From: Membranipora membranacea
Lineage: Eukaryota > Bryozoa > Gymnolaemata > Cheilostomatida > Membraniporidae
Assembly (NCBI GenBank): GCA_914767715.1
Contig: OU612065.1
Location: forward strand, 20,710,001 to 20,774,000
Direction: 5' to 3'
DNA: 64,000 nt
Shown: positions 25,341 to 39,385 of the stretch, piece after piece
Position numbering within the stretch: position 1 is the stretch's first letter
How the letters are laid out: each line of letters starts with the position of its first letter
Notes under the pieces: model-generated
The model's input: the letters and a program-made list of their open reading frames with translations, nothing else
What the model was told of the DNA's origin: nothing
Databases searched by the model: none
Translations under genes and position numbers: made by a program

Positions 25341-25721
25341 AGGGCAACCAAGGTTTCAAACAACTTCTCATTGATGGCCATTGATTAATAGCAGATTGCA
25401 CCTTCTGCATGGGGAAAAATACAAAATAGAATTCGGATGATTATTCAGCCAGAATTCTTGTGAAACATTTCTTCCATCAGGCACTCAAACTCAGCTAAAA
25501 GAGAATACCACATAGCAGTTTCCTGTTCCTGTTATTATTTAGCCTGTGCTGTTTAATTATTACAGCAAAGTCTTGGAACCTCCCCTAAACTGAAGTGTTA
25601 CCTAATTTAGAGTCAGCAACTACTTTGAGTTTTGCATCGTGTAATGCACAAAGCTGATGCTACCCAGCACATTATTTCCTGCCCATTAACGCATTGCTGT
25701 GAAACCTTGGTTGCCCTTTAA
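25337..25721 (-). mobile_element. TTAA MITE copy 3 (385 bp), inverted and abutting copy 2
   Basis: A full-length copy in opposite orientation to copy 2. The two elements overlap only by one TTAA (25337-25340), so the junction reads as a near-perfect palindrome about that TTAA. Confidence 0.9.
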
Positions 25722-26722
25722 CATTCTTTTAGACAATTAGACGGGTAAATGAAGGAGTTGAAGAAATAACTAATTGGGTAAATCCAGTCGCTGAGGATGC
25801 CACGGTGTTAATTGAGGATGTTTCAATTGGTTGCTATAATCATGAAACACTAGGCATTGTATCATAATGAATTGAAAATACTAACAATTTGGCATAAATT
25901 CGGGATTACCTGTGTGTTAGAGCAAGGAGTTAAAGTGTCAGAGAAGAGCAGAGCAAGCAGCTCAACGGAAAGGAGAAGACAACTATTAATTATCTCGCCG
26001 TTTAGTGTCAAAATTTTCTGACCCTTTGGTCTGGATAATCTTTCAGAAAATTATGGTTAAAATACAAACACTGAAAGTCTGAATAGTGTGTCAATAACAT
26101 AATTGACAGGAGTCCAAGGGGACTGTTCTCAAGACAGCAAGATGTCCACACTATGCAATCGGTGACTAATATCGATCTCACTGAAGATTTTAGGCTAGCA
26201 ATTTTCTGTACAACTGGATGGTTATAATAATAATACATTTATTGTCAGCAACAATAAATAGATTATTTATCTAGAGTTATGACATAAGATTGGTATTTAT
26301 TATGAGCATATTGTATTTCAGTATAGTTTCATGTACATAACAGAGCCATAACAATACAGAGCATTTGATCCATAGCCAAACTTCCGGCCTGGCAGTGGCG
26401 TGCTAGCTGAAGGTAACCTAGGGTGAGAATTCTGTATCACAATAAATTGGAATGTGAGTATTTTAGGCACCTAGCTAAGTCATCCTCAATAAACAAAATG
26501 AGTGCGTTAGTGGTGGAAAACTATAAATATAGAGATAACAAAATCCTAATATTTATGTGGAAAACACAACAAGGTGGGCAAAATCTGCATTTGAGCGTTA
26601 CAAAAGTGAAAAAATTGCAAAATCATTCAAACTTACAACTACTTGTCGTGGTAAAATATAAAAAAAATAATTCCCATATTTCAAACATCAAAAAATGGAA
26701 TCTGAGTTGATATGATTATAGT
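25722..26722. other. Intergenic, 3' of the IgGFc-collagen-EGF gene
   Basis: AT-rich sequence with no exon or RNA gene recognised. It should contain the 3' UTR of the gene ending at 26723. Confidence 0.4.
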
Positions 26723-29700
26723 TTAGTAATATCCGTCTTGGGTGACACCAGAGGAAGGGTAGACGACTCTAGTTTGCTCCATGTAGAGCTGGTTTCTTCG
26801 TTTTTCCAGCCCGGACCTGGTTCTGTGTCTTACCAGTAGACAAATAGAACTAGCCATCAGTAGAATAGTCATGAGTATCAGCAGACAGAGCACGGCGATG
26901 AAGAATTCCTTCCTGTACAGTGTTTGTAGACCTTCCAAGTTAGCTAGATAAGAAAACAGGAAACAGATGATACAGATTAATATTATGATTATTATGTTGT
27001 GCGGTTATTACAAAAGAACAATTAATGTAAGCGCTGCTACCGTCACCAAACATAAAACTGGCTACATATATTTTTTCATGCATTACTTCAGCCCCCAATC
27101 TCTTGCTCCCTCCCTCCCTCCTGCTCATGCAGAATTAAAGCTGTCCCTTTTTTGGGAGAGCGGAAGAATTGCCATGGATGTTAAAATGACCCACATTATG
27201 TTTTGATAGATTGTTGTGAAGCTCATGAGCATCACTCTTTTCAGTTATAACATCACACTCTGGGTATTCCAATTCATTCATAGCGTTACACTGTTACCGT
27301 GTGTCAAATAATGGATGTTAATGGAATTTCCAAGTAGGCAGAGGTTCTAATCCAATCCTTACAAGGCTTGTATTGATCTCCCAGGAAAGCTGCATTGTGA
27401 ACTTCTAATTTAGATCTTGGCGAACAATATCAGTCAGTGCGTATTTGCCATTAGTTACATATAATTATCTACCACCTCATATTCCACACTACATAATTTG
27501 GGCAGTCGATGTTCAAACCAAAGTCATTTAGTTAGAGCTGCCCCACAACAAATACTATTAAATAAGATTTGGCCAGTGAGTTATAATAAATATTGTTGAA
27601 CATAGAACTTGTCATCATATGACCTTTACCTATATCAAGGTGATCTGTGATTGACAAAAGGAATGATGAAAGAAGTTGAAATTTAACACTAAATAAAAGA
27701 GTGCTCAGAAAATGAAACTTAAACTTGCTAGGTTTAAAGAGGAAGATTTGAAAACATACAGCGAAAGAAAACTATGGGGGATGCACATGGCAGTTAAGAT
27801 GGCATCTTTTTTAGCATTTTGCTGGTTAAGATTCTAAATCTTATGAATAGCACCAGTAGTGAAGTAGGTATCAGGGATGTCAACTTAAAAAATCAATTAA
27901 TCCTTAAATTGTTCAAACATTCCAATCATTTTTGACTGCCAGACTCAAGCTATAAAACTCACAATCAGACTTTTCTATGACCATATCAATGGTACAAAAA
28001 TATTCATTTTGAATTTGAAGTTGTCCTCCCACTACGACATGTATTGGGCATGGCAGTACCTTACAGTAGTTAATTACTTACCAGTTTGAGCCTGGGATGA
28101 TGTACTAGTACTGAGACATACAAAGCCTCCTATACTATTCACACACACTTCATCAGATGGGCATCTAGCAGAGTCCAAGCATTCATCGACATCTGATAAG
28201 AATAAAATATGTGACGTAAAGTTACATCTTGCTAAATTGTAATGAGATAAGATTACCAGGTATTTTGAGCATCATCAACGACTTGTTTTCCATCATATTA
28301 TAAATGAAATGGCTGGAATGTTTGAACAACAATGAGAAGAGCAACACAAGCTGAAAACAAACTTGGAGCTAAGGAGAGAAAGAGAGTAGTAGTACAAACC
28401 TATACAGTTTCTACCACCAGCCAGCGTATATCCACTGGGGCATGAGCAGGTATATCCTCCAACCAAGTTCTCACAGCTATGAGAGCAAAACTCCAAATCA
28501 CATTCATTAATATCTACAAACAAGAGAAAATGAGCTGCATAGACTTTTATGGACAATAGCAGGCAGAGCTGGGATTGCTTCCCCCTACTGATCAGTGGAG
28601 GGAGAAACCCGTATGCAGGCAAAGTAGATCAAACTTGATCTAGGGATTGCCTTGAATGGGAAGTGTTTGGTATATCACAGCGATGATGCATCAGGGAGAA
28701 TGGATGCATGCTCACACCACACTGATCACGTGATATACTATTGCAACTATATCTCTGATCGATAGAGAGTGAATTAATTCATTCAGTAGTAATACCATCA
28801 AAAGGTAGTTGGTGTGGCGACCCGTGTTCAATCTTATAAATTATGGGGTGGGTACATGTAAGGTACTGCTACTAAATTGACTATTACGATCAGTGATACA
28901 TATGTTAATAGTGTTATCTCGATGTCAGTGTGTGCTCATACACTCAGACAGGTAAGTCAGTTTGATGGTCACATACCGACACACTCGTCTGGATTAGCCT
29001 CAGTTAGATGGAATCCAGGAGGACAGCTACAGAGATGAGTGACAGTACCGTAAGTCAGTCTGCATGTAGCCTCAGCTGTATTCGAATCCTTCACACTACA
29101 TGTATCGTCACAAGAACCGGTCACTACAACACATTATTCAGCTTCAATCATAGTTATAGCGATTTATATATATTCATAGTCTCACATTAAATAGAATATT
29201 TTGTATTATATCAAGTATTACAAGAATTATATACTTATTACTTAGTCATATAGATATAATACTTATCTTATTTTCCATTATAATTAGGGTTATGGCCGCA
29301 TTTGTTTTTTTTTCACAATTTGTACATTCTAGATAAAGACAGGACTTCTCAGCACTGAAATGGTTATCAGCATATGGGGATATGGTAACATTAGTAATGC
29401 TAGCCACATAATTCCGTGATGCAATCATTCAATCCCTCAAACTGGTTCTGCCACAGACAGCGACAGTGCCATCTGTAGTAATGTTTTAATGTCCATCTCA
29501 TACCCTAACAATCATGGAACACACAAACTTGATCTACACTGGTGTCTTAAAAATTGATCTGATGTCTTGGGTATAGTCCATCGGTTTTATCGAAAGTAAA
29601 AAATAGAGGAGATATCACAATTAAAGCTTACCCACATAACCAGGATCTCCAGGTACACCTGCTGGCCCGACTACACCTTTAATTCCCTGCTCTCCTGGTT

Positions 29701-32700
29701 CTCCCTTCTCTCCTTTCTCACCAGCAAATCCTTGATAGCCTGTGGGTCCGACCTCTCCTAGATCTCCAGGCGCACCCGGGGCTCCTTTTACTCCCTGGGA
29801 GCCACGAGCTCCAGTGGCACCGGTACTGCCTAGGATATGAACAAAAAACACTTTGGTAGGCAATTGTTAGAGAAGCGATTCAACATGATATAGCATGTAG
29901 TTGTAGTGAAATGGTATTGATGTATTTACCAGTCCAACAAAATTATTCATCTATACATGACAGGGCTCAGGTACGATAAAATGATAAAAAGGGAGTACAT
30001 AAAGTGAATGAATACCAAGATTAGGTAATGTTAGACAGTTTACCTGTTGCACCGATAGAGCCTATTGGCCCCACAGCTCCAGCTACACCTGCAGGTCCAG
30101 TAGCTCCTGTGTTGCCAGTAGCTCCGGTAGCTCCAGTAGCACCAATTGATGAGGGATTACCTGCATCACCTTTTGATCCCTTATCACCTTTGTCACCCTA
30201 TAAGTGTGGAAAACAAGAAAAAATTAAGTCTAATTTCTAGAAATAAGAGTATGCAGGTTCCAGTTGTGATGGTAGGAGCACTCTGAAACAGCAATGAGTA
30301 TATGAAATTGAAGATATATGTGGAATCCTGAATGGATATTACAAACAACAGAAACTTCTCAGAAAACATCATATAAATGAAATGATCATAACACTCACTC
30401 TATCACCACGAGCTCCCTTAGCTCCTTTCGGTCCGGTAGTTCCAGTGGCACCCTGTGCTCCTGCTGATCCCTGAGCACCAATATCACCTTTCTCTCCTTT
30501 GTTTCCAACTATCTCAATTGGAACAACCACCTGTAGATAAAGATATCAAAGAAATTGTAAATGAATTAGATCCTCGTTCAGAGTCCAGAGGAGCCCGATC
30601 CATTATGAGATTGATTTATAGTTATTAACCCTTTCAAACCCGATACACGCATATTATCCAAACTCAAACTAAGTATGAGAGTGATCGGTTGCTTACCATT
30701 CATGTACCCATCGGGGAGTTTGTGAGAAGTGCACAAACTCCCTGCTGCCCGAACCAATAAAGTAGTTTCTCACATAATATTGGAGTTACCACCTCATTAA
30801 TATAAAGGATATAACTACCAATATGACCCTGATTCTTGTTATGATAGGCATAATAGTCGTAAACAGCTCAACCCTATGTTAAAGACGCAAACTTAACCAA
30901 TCATGCCATTTGCCAACCAGCACCTAATATAGCATAGTATCAAATATAAAAATATCCATGATCCATGTGCCATAACCATTACCACCACTTTCCTCCACCA
31001 AATGCAAACCCTCAACAAATATATCCAATAGAACAAAAAAAACCATCATACCAACACCGTACTTTTCTTACCGCTTGACGTTTTCTACGCAGGTTGATAT
31101 CAACAGCCTTTATGAAATAATTATATCATGAGAATGGAGATGACAAACTAAGTGTAAAAACAATAAACAATTATGCAAAGTGACAAATAAAAACAGTCAT
31201 ATCCAATTCGAATGCAAAGGAAACGCATTATTGTTGCCTAGTATTGAGATATGACTAAGTTAACTTGTTTGCAGGTAGATAGTCCAATGAGGTTGTAGTT
31301 GAATTCAAATCTGACATCATGGATCATTGTACATCTATTTGTAGGAGCAACTCGCATAATCTAATAATCAGACAAGTACAATGTAGTTGCAGCTCCCTAA
31401 TGGATGGCTTGAAAAATGCTGACATCATTGACAATTACTCACATTAATGTTGATGTTGCCAACGTCGATAGGGAAGTAGAAGGATTCCCGATCAGCGGAG
31501 CCATACAGCAGAGCAAGGAATCTGGCCTGGCTGTCTGTGTGCATGAGGTTATATGTTCTATTGTTAGATACAGGTATCTCTGAGTGAGAGTATTCTGTAC
31601 CGGCTATCTCAGTCCAGGCTACATTCACTGGCTGTCCGTTCAGACGAAGTCCACTCACTTCGGTAGACTTAACGATGGCCTGGCAAATGTACAACAAGAA
31701 AATGTGTGACAGTAGTTAAGTGTTGGCCTGAACAGTTGTAGTAGTGCGCAGTGGAACATTTGGATGAGACAGGGGGGTCTTTCAATTAGAAAGAGTGATC
31801 CTTTACTAAAGCAAGTTATCACTATCACATCGCTCAAAATTATCACTCACTTGGTGTTTCAATTAGACAAAATCGCTCCCAAATCGCCCACTCAGAAGGT
31901 ATATAGTTCCATCAAGTGACTGAGCGATCTGAAAGCGAGAGCCTATCAGGTATCAGATTGCGATTTTGGTTGTTTCCAATTGAAAGACCCCCTGGGAGGC
32001 AAAACTCTGGATGCAGAAAGTTTTCATTTGAATATAAATTATTTCATTGTATTGATGGTGGAATTCATTATTACGTTTACGATTAGTGCAGTGAAAAGCA
32101 AAACCGACTCGTAGTATATTCTGTTCGATTTAATTCTCCCATTTTTATCTGATATGCCAGTGACTCACCAGTACATAGATGGTATATTCATCAGTATCGC
32201 TGCCTTCAGGTTTTCTATATGTGGGTGTAGAGAAGGTATAGTCAGCACTGTATTGTCCCTCAGCAGGCATTATAATCATACTGGGGTCTCCGATATCTGT
32301 AGCCTTGTTAGCATTAGACTGGCTAGTGGAAAATACACCAACCTACAGAAGAGAAATAAAAAATTGATGCGATGCGCTTATTATAATTTTAATCATGCTA
32401 TGTTGGCTGTTAATCTGTTCACAGACAGACTTGTGAACCGTCTCCAAATACTTCACAGCAGTAAAAAAATCTGTAACTTATCAAATGAGAAACCACTTAG
32501 TTCTGTCTTGTTTTCCTACTTCTTGGCCTACATAACATCATCAAAATCAGCATGAGGAACTAGCTAAATAAAAATTAAAGATCTGCTACCAAACAGGAAC
32601 GAAATTCATAAGCACATGGGGAACACAGAGGAAGGAATTCAAAGTAGTAAACATAGAGCTAGGGAGAAGTCTCCCTTATAAAGCTTACTCATTCTCAATA

Positions 32701-35700
32701 CTTATACTAGCAAGCTATCTACCACATTGCTATCGCTATGAATAATAATATTGTCGCTAGCATACATGACAAGTTGGTAGACCAAGAAATCAGGAGGTCT
32801 CCGCGGACGAACTCCCGACCCGGAGTGCCACTCTGCGCGTCCTGCAGTGAAGGTGTAATTTGGCCGTTGTTGTCATTTGTTTTAAGCCAAAACTAGAGCG
32901 TTCATATTATGAAATGCATAATTTTACCTGATTTTACAAATTATATTTTTGCACTTTATCCGAATGAGGAGAGATGGTATGTTAATAGGCAATTATATCT
33001 AGGTATATGTACTGTGGGGGTAGGAAAACATAGTTTTTCTTGCAACAAGAAGCTTAAAAAGTCTTCTGGGTGAAGGAAGCTGAAAAAAGGGAGGAAAAAG
33101 GGAGATAGGGAGGAGGTGGAAAATACCCCTAAAAACTGGGAGGCTCCCTACCAAAAAGGGAGACTTGTCAGGTATGGTCGCTAGCCTGATAATGTGTCAT
33201 ACCTATCTACTGGTAGAAGCTTTCTTATTAATAATCAAACTGTGCCAATGGTACATTTACTACTAAATTCATTTACATTTTTTGATAGATTATTAGTACT
33301 CCTTCATCAGGCACATAATAAGAATATTTCCAAAATGAAAGTTTGTTAATAATTGGGTTCCATACGTCGTTTTTTGAACCAGTTTGCTATCAGTAAATCC
33401 TTGTATGTTAATACCATAAACAAACTACTTTGTGTTGGGTGGCTTGTGCTTGGTTTAAATTATACAGAATAATTCTTCATCTGATTCAGCAGGACTTACC
33501 ATGACTGACTTATCTCCAGAGTTAATATACAGTGGTCCATAAGCAATGAGCTCTCTGAATTCCCCGGAGCTCATAGTAAACTGTTCGTTGAGATTACCGC
33601 GAATCTCAATCTGAGTATTATCCTCATGAGCGATAATCCTGACTACATCTGGTCTGTCTGCTGTTCTCGATGGGGTTCTGAAATAGATAAATCCTGTCCC
33701 TTAGTTAGGGGTTTAGAAGGGCCAAAAGTAAACGTCCTTTTTACTCTACAATGTAATGTAGTATCCACAGAACGTTACAGGAACTTATGCTGCGATGTTT
33801 TGAAATGCTTATTGACAGCTAACAAGCTACATCAGCTCAAACACTTTCAATTTAACACATCAAAACGATACCACTCGGGGATAGAAATGAGTATTGGAAA
33901 GAACATTCACATAAACTGATAGGTTTGCACTGGCTAAAAAATTTAAAGGCAAAATCAATGACTGGCATATCAAACAAGGGGAACACAACTCGTTTTCATG
34001 TTCTAAACTGCATTTGTATGAAAGCAGCTTATATACCTGACGGTATAGTAGGTGAATCCCCACTGCTCTACAGGAGGTAACTGTTCACATAAATGATCTC
34101 TTGATGTGCCGTCATACACAGTCGTTCTGACATCACCACTGAAGGCTGCAAACTTCCTGTTTGACGCAAGTCGTGCTCCTAAAACACAAGCAGCGTACTT
34201 GTTCAAACTTGATATGTGTACAGTGGAAGGATACTTATTGCATATTTCACCAAGGGAGTTAAGAAATAGAAGCTTCATATTGTGAATGGGTATTCTTTGC
34301 TGTATGTTTGCGAACAGTAAAACAGCAAAATAACAAGTATCATAATTGTTGACCGGAAGGGTTATCATCAGAATTGAATGGCGCAAAGTCATGCTGTGGC
34401 ATACAACATAAATCAGATCAACCTCAACATCCCCTCTCTGAACAAGAGACGGAAGTTATTAAACAGCGGCTATGAATATAGGGTCATAGCTTGAATACCT
34501 AACCTGTCATCATCAGAGGGGGTTGTTATATAAAAACAGTGTGTCATAGTGATATAGATGTTTGGAGGAGATTGGGCCAGAATTCTCCTAAGCTTACTAC
34601 AGAGTGACTCAACTCCTCAGATAATTGTGGTGCCCAGAGTTCAAATTGGGTGGACTTAGTAGCGCTTAGTATTGTGCCACTAACTCTGTCTGATATTAAG
34701 ATCGAGAACCAAGACTACAGCTGTCACAATGACATAGTTAGCAAGGAAAAGAATCACTCAGTCTAACCTGTGAGATCACTCTGAATCAGTGAGGAAAGAA
34801 CGGCAGTCCTGTATTTTGTGTTCAATGTGATGGTGATTGTCTCCCCTGCATTATACTGTGTACCCTGCCACTCAACAACAGCGTTTAGGGGTACTGTCAC
34901 TCCAACGCTAGTCACTCCATCCTCCAAGGCTATCAAACCTGAGGAGCAATAAAAGTAATGTTAAAGAATTTGTACAGTGAAAAACGTGGAAGCCAGAAAT
35001 ATTCATGCATTTGTCAACAACATATCTGTTCCTTCCAAACGATTTTCAGCAGCAGAGCCTGGATCGATTCTGCCAATGAGTAGCAGCGCTTCTCAGGAAA
35101 AAAACATTGCTTCTTGTGGCTCTATTGATGGTAATAATCCTAGCAGTTAATATTGGTCCATTTGTAGAGTTACTTTTGGTCCGCTTAGGTATGGAGGTGA
35201 AGGAATTGTAAGACTTTAACTTACCCAGGGGATGTATTTTGATGAATCGGTAGGAAATGTCGTATTAATTAAACAAAATGAAATGGTAAGAATGTGATAT
35301 TGGTTTAAAGTAGTTAGAATTTGTCCGAACACGACCACAAATTGCAATTTTCTCTCCGCTATGTTTCTAGATACATACCAATTTGAGTGCTGAATTCAGA
35401 TGGGGTGTAAGCCAGAGCATAGTACTCAGATCCGACTTGCTCCGAGTTAAACACTGTCAGCCCATCAGTGGAGTATAGATTTCTATTCAGTGCATAGACG
35501 ATAACATCTCCACCTACAGCTGTCACCCTGATCGCCTTATAGCCTAACTCGTTGATTTGTCTAGCAGAGTTCGGGACATCAAACATGCGTACCTCATCAG
35601 GATTGAGGGTGAACGAGGCTATGGCATTAATTCCTGAGAGCACACTACCACTAGGATTGTCTATGCTGACTGTGACGGCTTGAGAAGCCCGTGACGCGAT

Positions 35701-37677
35701 GTACAGCTCAACAGATTGTTGTACATCAATCTCAGCCACTTCATTCTCCAAAAATAGAACTACGTACTCATTCTCCTGGCCAGTTACTCCTGAAATACAA
35801 AACGGTACATGAGACCAATGTCAGATTGGATAGGGAGTAAATTGACCAATATGACAAGGGTCTGACACCTTGGGGCAGGTGGGAAATAAGTAATTTGAAA
35901 GCAGAATAAACTTCACCAGGCTGCTTGTGGGGATAGGGGCAGATAGAGTTTATTTACAGTCACTGAAAGGAGAAATATGGTGTTTTGACAGAGCTAAAAG
36001 TTGAGTCGATGTTATTTCTGATGTTACAGAGATATAAAAAACTATAAAAAATAAAGAATAATAATACTACTCTTATAACAGAGTTCATGAACTTTATAGC
36101 CTTTGCTCGATAGCAGTTGCTACAAATAGGCTCACTCTTGTTCGCAATGTTCTATATTGACCTGATGGTAGGCGGTCTAACTTGAAGATATAAATTATAC
36201 TCGCCCAAAAGGGAGAAATAATCTGTGAAAAGTTATTATTCTACACTGATGCCATCAACCATTAAACAGGTGGTCATCTGATAAGAGTAGGAACAAAACT
36301 TGCAATTTTTAGAACCCATTTAGATATGAGTCATTTTTCTAGCTGATGCCCTATCGGTTGGAAACATCTGAAACTTTGGAGAAAACAACCTAAAACCTTC
36401 AATTACCCGTGTTGTAATTATAGTAATAATAGGGTAAAGTGGGAACTTCTGATCATAGAAACCATTCAAAGATGACTGTTTAGTAACGCTTGGGTCACTA
36501 GTTACATGACACAAGTCGCCTGTGTGAATATCATAAAGCATATATATCATAACAGCTGTAAAAATTTTAGTTTACTGTAGTTCCTCGGAACAAAAACTGC
36601 AAAACTGTTCGCTGGCATTTCTTTCTTCTATGCATATATCAAGGAGTACTCCTTGCTTATATGTAATGTAAATACTATCTATAGCGTGTTTTTTCACCAT
36701 TATTATAATATGTCCTTCTGCTTATCCCTAAGATGAGTAATTAGAGCAAATGTCAGAAAAGCCAAACATAGAGATCTGGGTGTAACAGAGCAAAGGGACC
36801 ATAATAAAGGCACACTATACATTCTGATATTCATGTCGGCAAGGCAATCACTCACACAATGATTTTCAGCACAATTTCACGATTATCGCTGACGCTCTCA
36901 TACAAAATGATGGTTTTAAATCCATCTGTTTTGATATTTGAGGGATAAGAGATTTTGGTATTCCTTGTATAGTAGCGTAGGTTCCCACTTTGTATTCACT
37001 AATTATGTTTGTCATTTACAAGACAGAATTGATAGACAAATTGCAACACTAAAATAACACTATTTCATTGTTTTATTCAGAACGTACAGTCAGTGGAGGT
37101 TTTCCTATACTGATCACCATATATTCAATAATCATTGATAGTCTTGACATGTCCGTTTTGGTTCAGAGGCTGGCAATGTACTGGTTGTAGATCAGAGACA
37201 TTTAAGTCTGTTTCTCCACATAAATCAAAATTTTGAGCATGCTTGCCATAATATCATAAAACAATTATCCATAGCAAAGATTATAAATACATTGTCCATA
37301 GTATTCACCTATGACTTCTGTCAGAAGTACTTAAATGCTGTTGTCGCTTTCATCCAGACTCACATGCCAAGTTTCAATTTTAGACACCCTGGCTGGCAGC
37401 CACTCCACATTTACAGACACCTGCCCCCTTTTGTTTAATCAGCATAGCTAAGAGGCTTAAAACAATTATTTATTAACTTAATCCTGTAATGACAGCAAAT
37501 TATCACACAAACATCAAAAGGTAGGCTACCGCAAACAAAATACTTTGGGATAGTTAGATTAGTCTTTGTTAGTTACTTATTCCTTTGCAATGACAAAAAT
37601 TAATCCTGAGTTTGCTACTCACCCATTATTGTTGTGGCGAGTAAGGCTGCACAGATTATGAGTGTGTGTGGCATCAT
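26723..37677 (-). CDS. IgGFc-binding domain / collagen / EGF type I membrane protein (15 exons, 826 aa)
   Basis: Exons: 37677-37623, 35789-35379, 34938-34768, 34178-34037, 33677-33500, 32342-32169, 31679-31443, 31107-31072, 30530-30399, 30197-30044, 29829-29632, 29123-28977, 28513-28400, 28192-28082, 26943-26723 (2481 nt, exactly in frame). Layout: signal peptide (1-18); IgGFc-binding-protein N-terminal-type domain (about 20-456) with family segments [13 protein letters not shown] and [11 protein letters not shown]; a basic RRKR site (463-466) on a 36-nt exon; interrupted Gly-X-Y collagen (about 479-629); a Cys-rich EGF-like module (630-678); a calcium-binding EGF beginning DINEC (679-716); a degenerate EGF beginning DVDEC with only four Cys (717-753); a membrane span (767-791); and a 35-residue tail with YMEQ, VVYP and a terminal GYY. 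It is probably a surface adhesion or recognition protein, possibly trimerised by collagen. The ligand is unknown. Confidence 0.88.
31770..31994. mobile_element. hAT-like MITE (225 bp) in intron 6
   Basis: The terminal inverted repeats share GGGGGTCTTTCAATT followed by GGAAA or AGAAA, and begin CAGGGG as in many hAT elements. The flanks ggatgaga and ggaggcaa may be a decayed 8-bp target-site duplication. There is no coding capacity. Confidence 0.65.
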
Positions 37678-38449
37678 GAATGTAGATTTGTTCTCCCGAG
37701 GGGCACCTAGGCCCTATAATCCTCACAGCCAACAAATACCGTGTACTTCCTAGTACAGAATTGTCAGTAGTTGTTGAAGTTTGCAAAATTAAATCGTAGT
37801 TACATTTCTGGAGAGAACAATTGAGCCCTGACCTAAAAAACCTACAATCTTGCTGTAGTTTTTCTAGTAGCTGAGTATATTCTTTTAGTAAAAGGCCAGC
37901 AACACGCCCAGTTTGTGAACACGAACAATGCGGCTCAGAAATCTATAATAGAAGCTATTGACATGAGACGCTCAGCATACAATTTCTATATCATTATCCC
38001 CATGTCAATACATTGGACTGTAATAATACCTTGCGCATAGTTGTTATCTCACGTGACCTGTATCTGAATACAGAAGTAGAAGTTATCATTTCATTCATGG
38101 CCTTCCACGCATATTAAATTATCTGCCCTGTGCTTCTGTCCAGTCAAGACAAGCTAGAGTCTTTAGGTCCATCATGAGTTATGAGTTGTCATAGATATGT
38201 TCTCCTCATTATGCTACAATGAACATGGAATATAAGTTATGATAAATCCCCATTGAAAAATGTTGTTTGATGATTAAGAACCTGACACAACCGCTGTATT
38301 TAGGGCAGATAGAAAACTCCAAACAAGAAACAAATATTGTCAAGCTACCATATGCATGTACACAACTGCAGAAAAGCTGGCTGATTGTTGACTTTAGAGT
38401 GAGTTGAGTTGGTTGGTAGTGTTTTGTTCTCAATGGTTTGGTTGGATCA

Positions 38450-38479
38450 GTATTGGAATGATAATTATCATTCCAATAC
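38450..38479. repeat. Perfect 30-bp palindrome
   Basis: Arms GTATTGGAATGATAA and TTATCATTCCAATAC abut with no loop. It lies about 770 bp upstream of the receptor-like gene's start codon. Confidence 0.9.
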
Positions 38480-39352
38480 AGATCAAAATGGGGTGGATCA
38501 TGAGAAATTGTTGAGCTTTTTTCATATTTGCTTTTAAAAGGCCTGATTGATTATTGGTTTAATCCCGCACCAAAAGCATTTTTGAACAACACAGACTAAA
38601 AACCAGTTGCAACACTTCAATTCCTATGGATTTGAAAACTCCGAGCAAGGTTGTATATTGGGTGCCAGCCATGTACTATTTCATCTGGAAGGGTAATATT
38701 TGATGATTTCCTAATAAATGCAGCGATTAGATGGGGGGAGGGGGGAACCGCATGAATAATATGGAATAATTATAGCGACATATATGAAACAAGTATATGA
38801 GATAATAACTTACATTAGCCTATCAATGGCAGCTGTTAGTGGGCTTTTTATGACAGAGTTTGGATTGGCAGAGTAATCGCCAAATTCAGAGTAATCGCCA
38901 AATTCACCAGATAGTAATTTCACTTTTGGGAGTTTTCTCCCTCTTTGAAGGCACAAGACAACTCCATATTTTATAATTGCTAACTCAACACACACCAGGG
39001 GGTTTGGGACATAACTCCCTGCATACACCTGCCAACAGGGAGGATGGCACAGTGAACAATCACGAAAACTGAGGTGATCCATTAAGATATGTGTAACGTA
39101 AGATACAATGTTACTATATGAAATGCTAAAACATGAATTTTAGTTACAAATTCAGAGTATACTATTTCCTACACACAAAATAACAAATCAATTTTTTGCA
39201 TGTATGTGTTTTTGTTGGAAACACTTCTCTATGACCGAGTTTCCGCTAACAAAAATAACCGAGTCAGATGGTCCATAAAAATTCTTTACGCCGTGCTAAG
39301 TGTTTATAAATTTGTTAACAAAATAGATGGTGCCAGTCTGAACTAGCCTGGG

Positions 39353-39385
39353 CAGGCTGTCGGGTTGGCCCGACCCGACAGCCTG
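39353..39385. repeat. Hairpin, 13-bp perfect arms (CAGGCTGTCGGGT)
   Basis: The arms enclose tggcccg and are preceded by ctagcctggg. The first half recurs at 8532-8555 (tagcctgggtaggctgtcgg). Confidence 0.7.
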
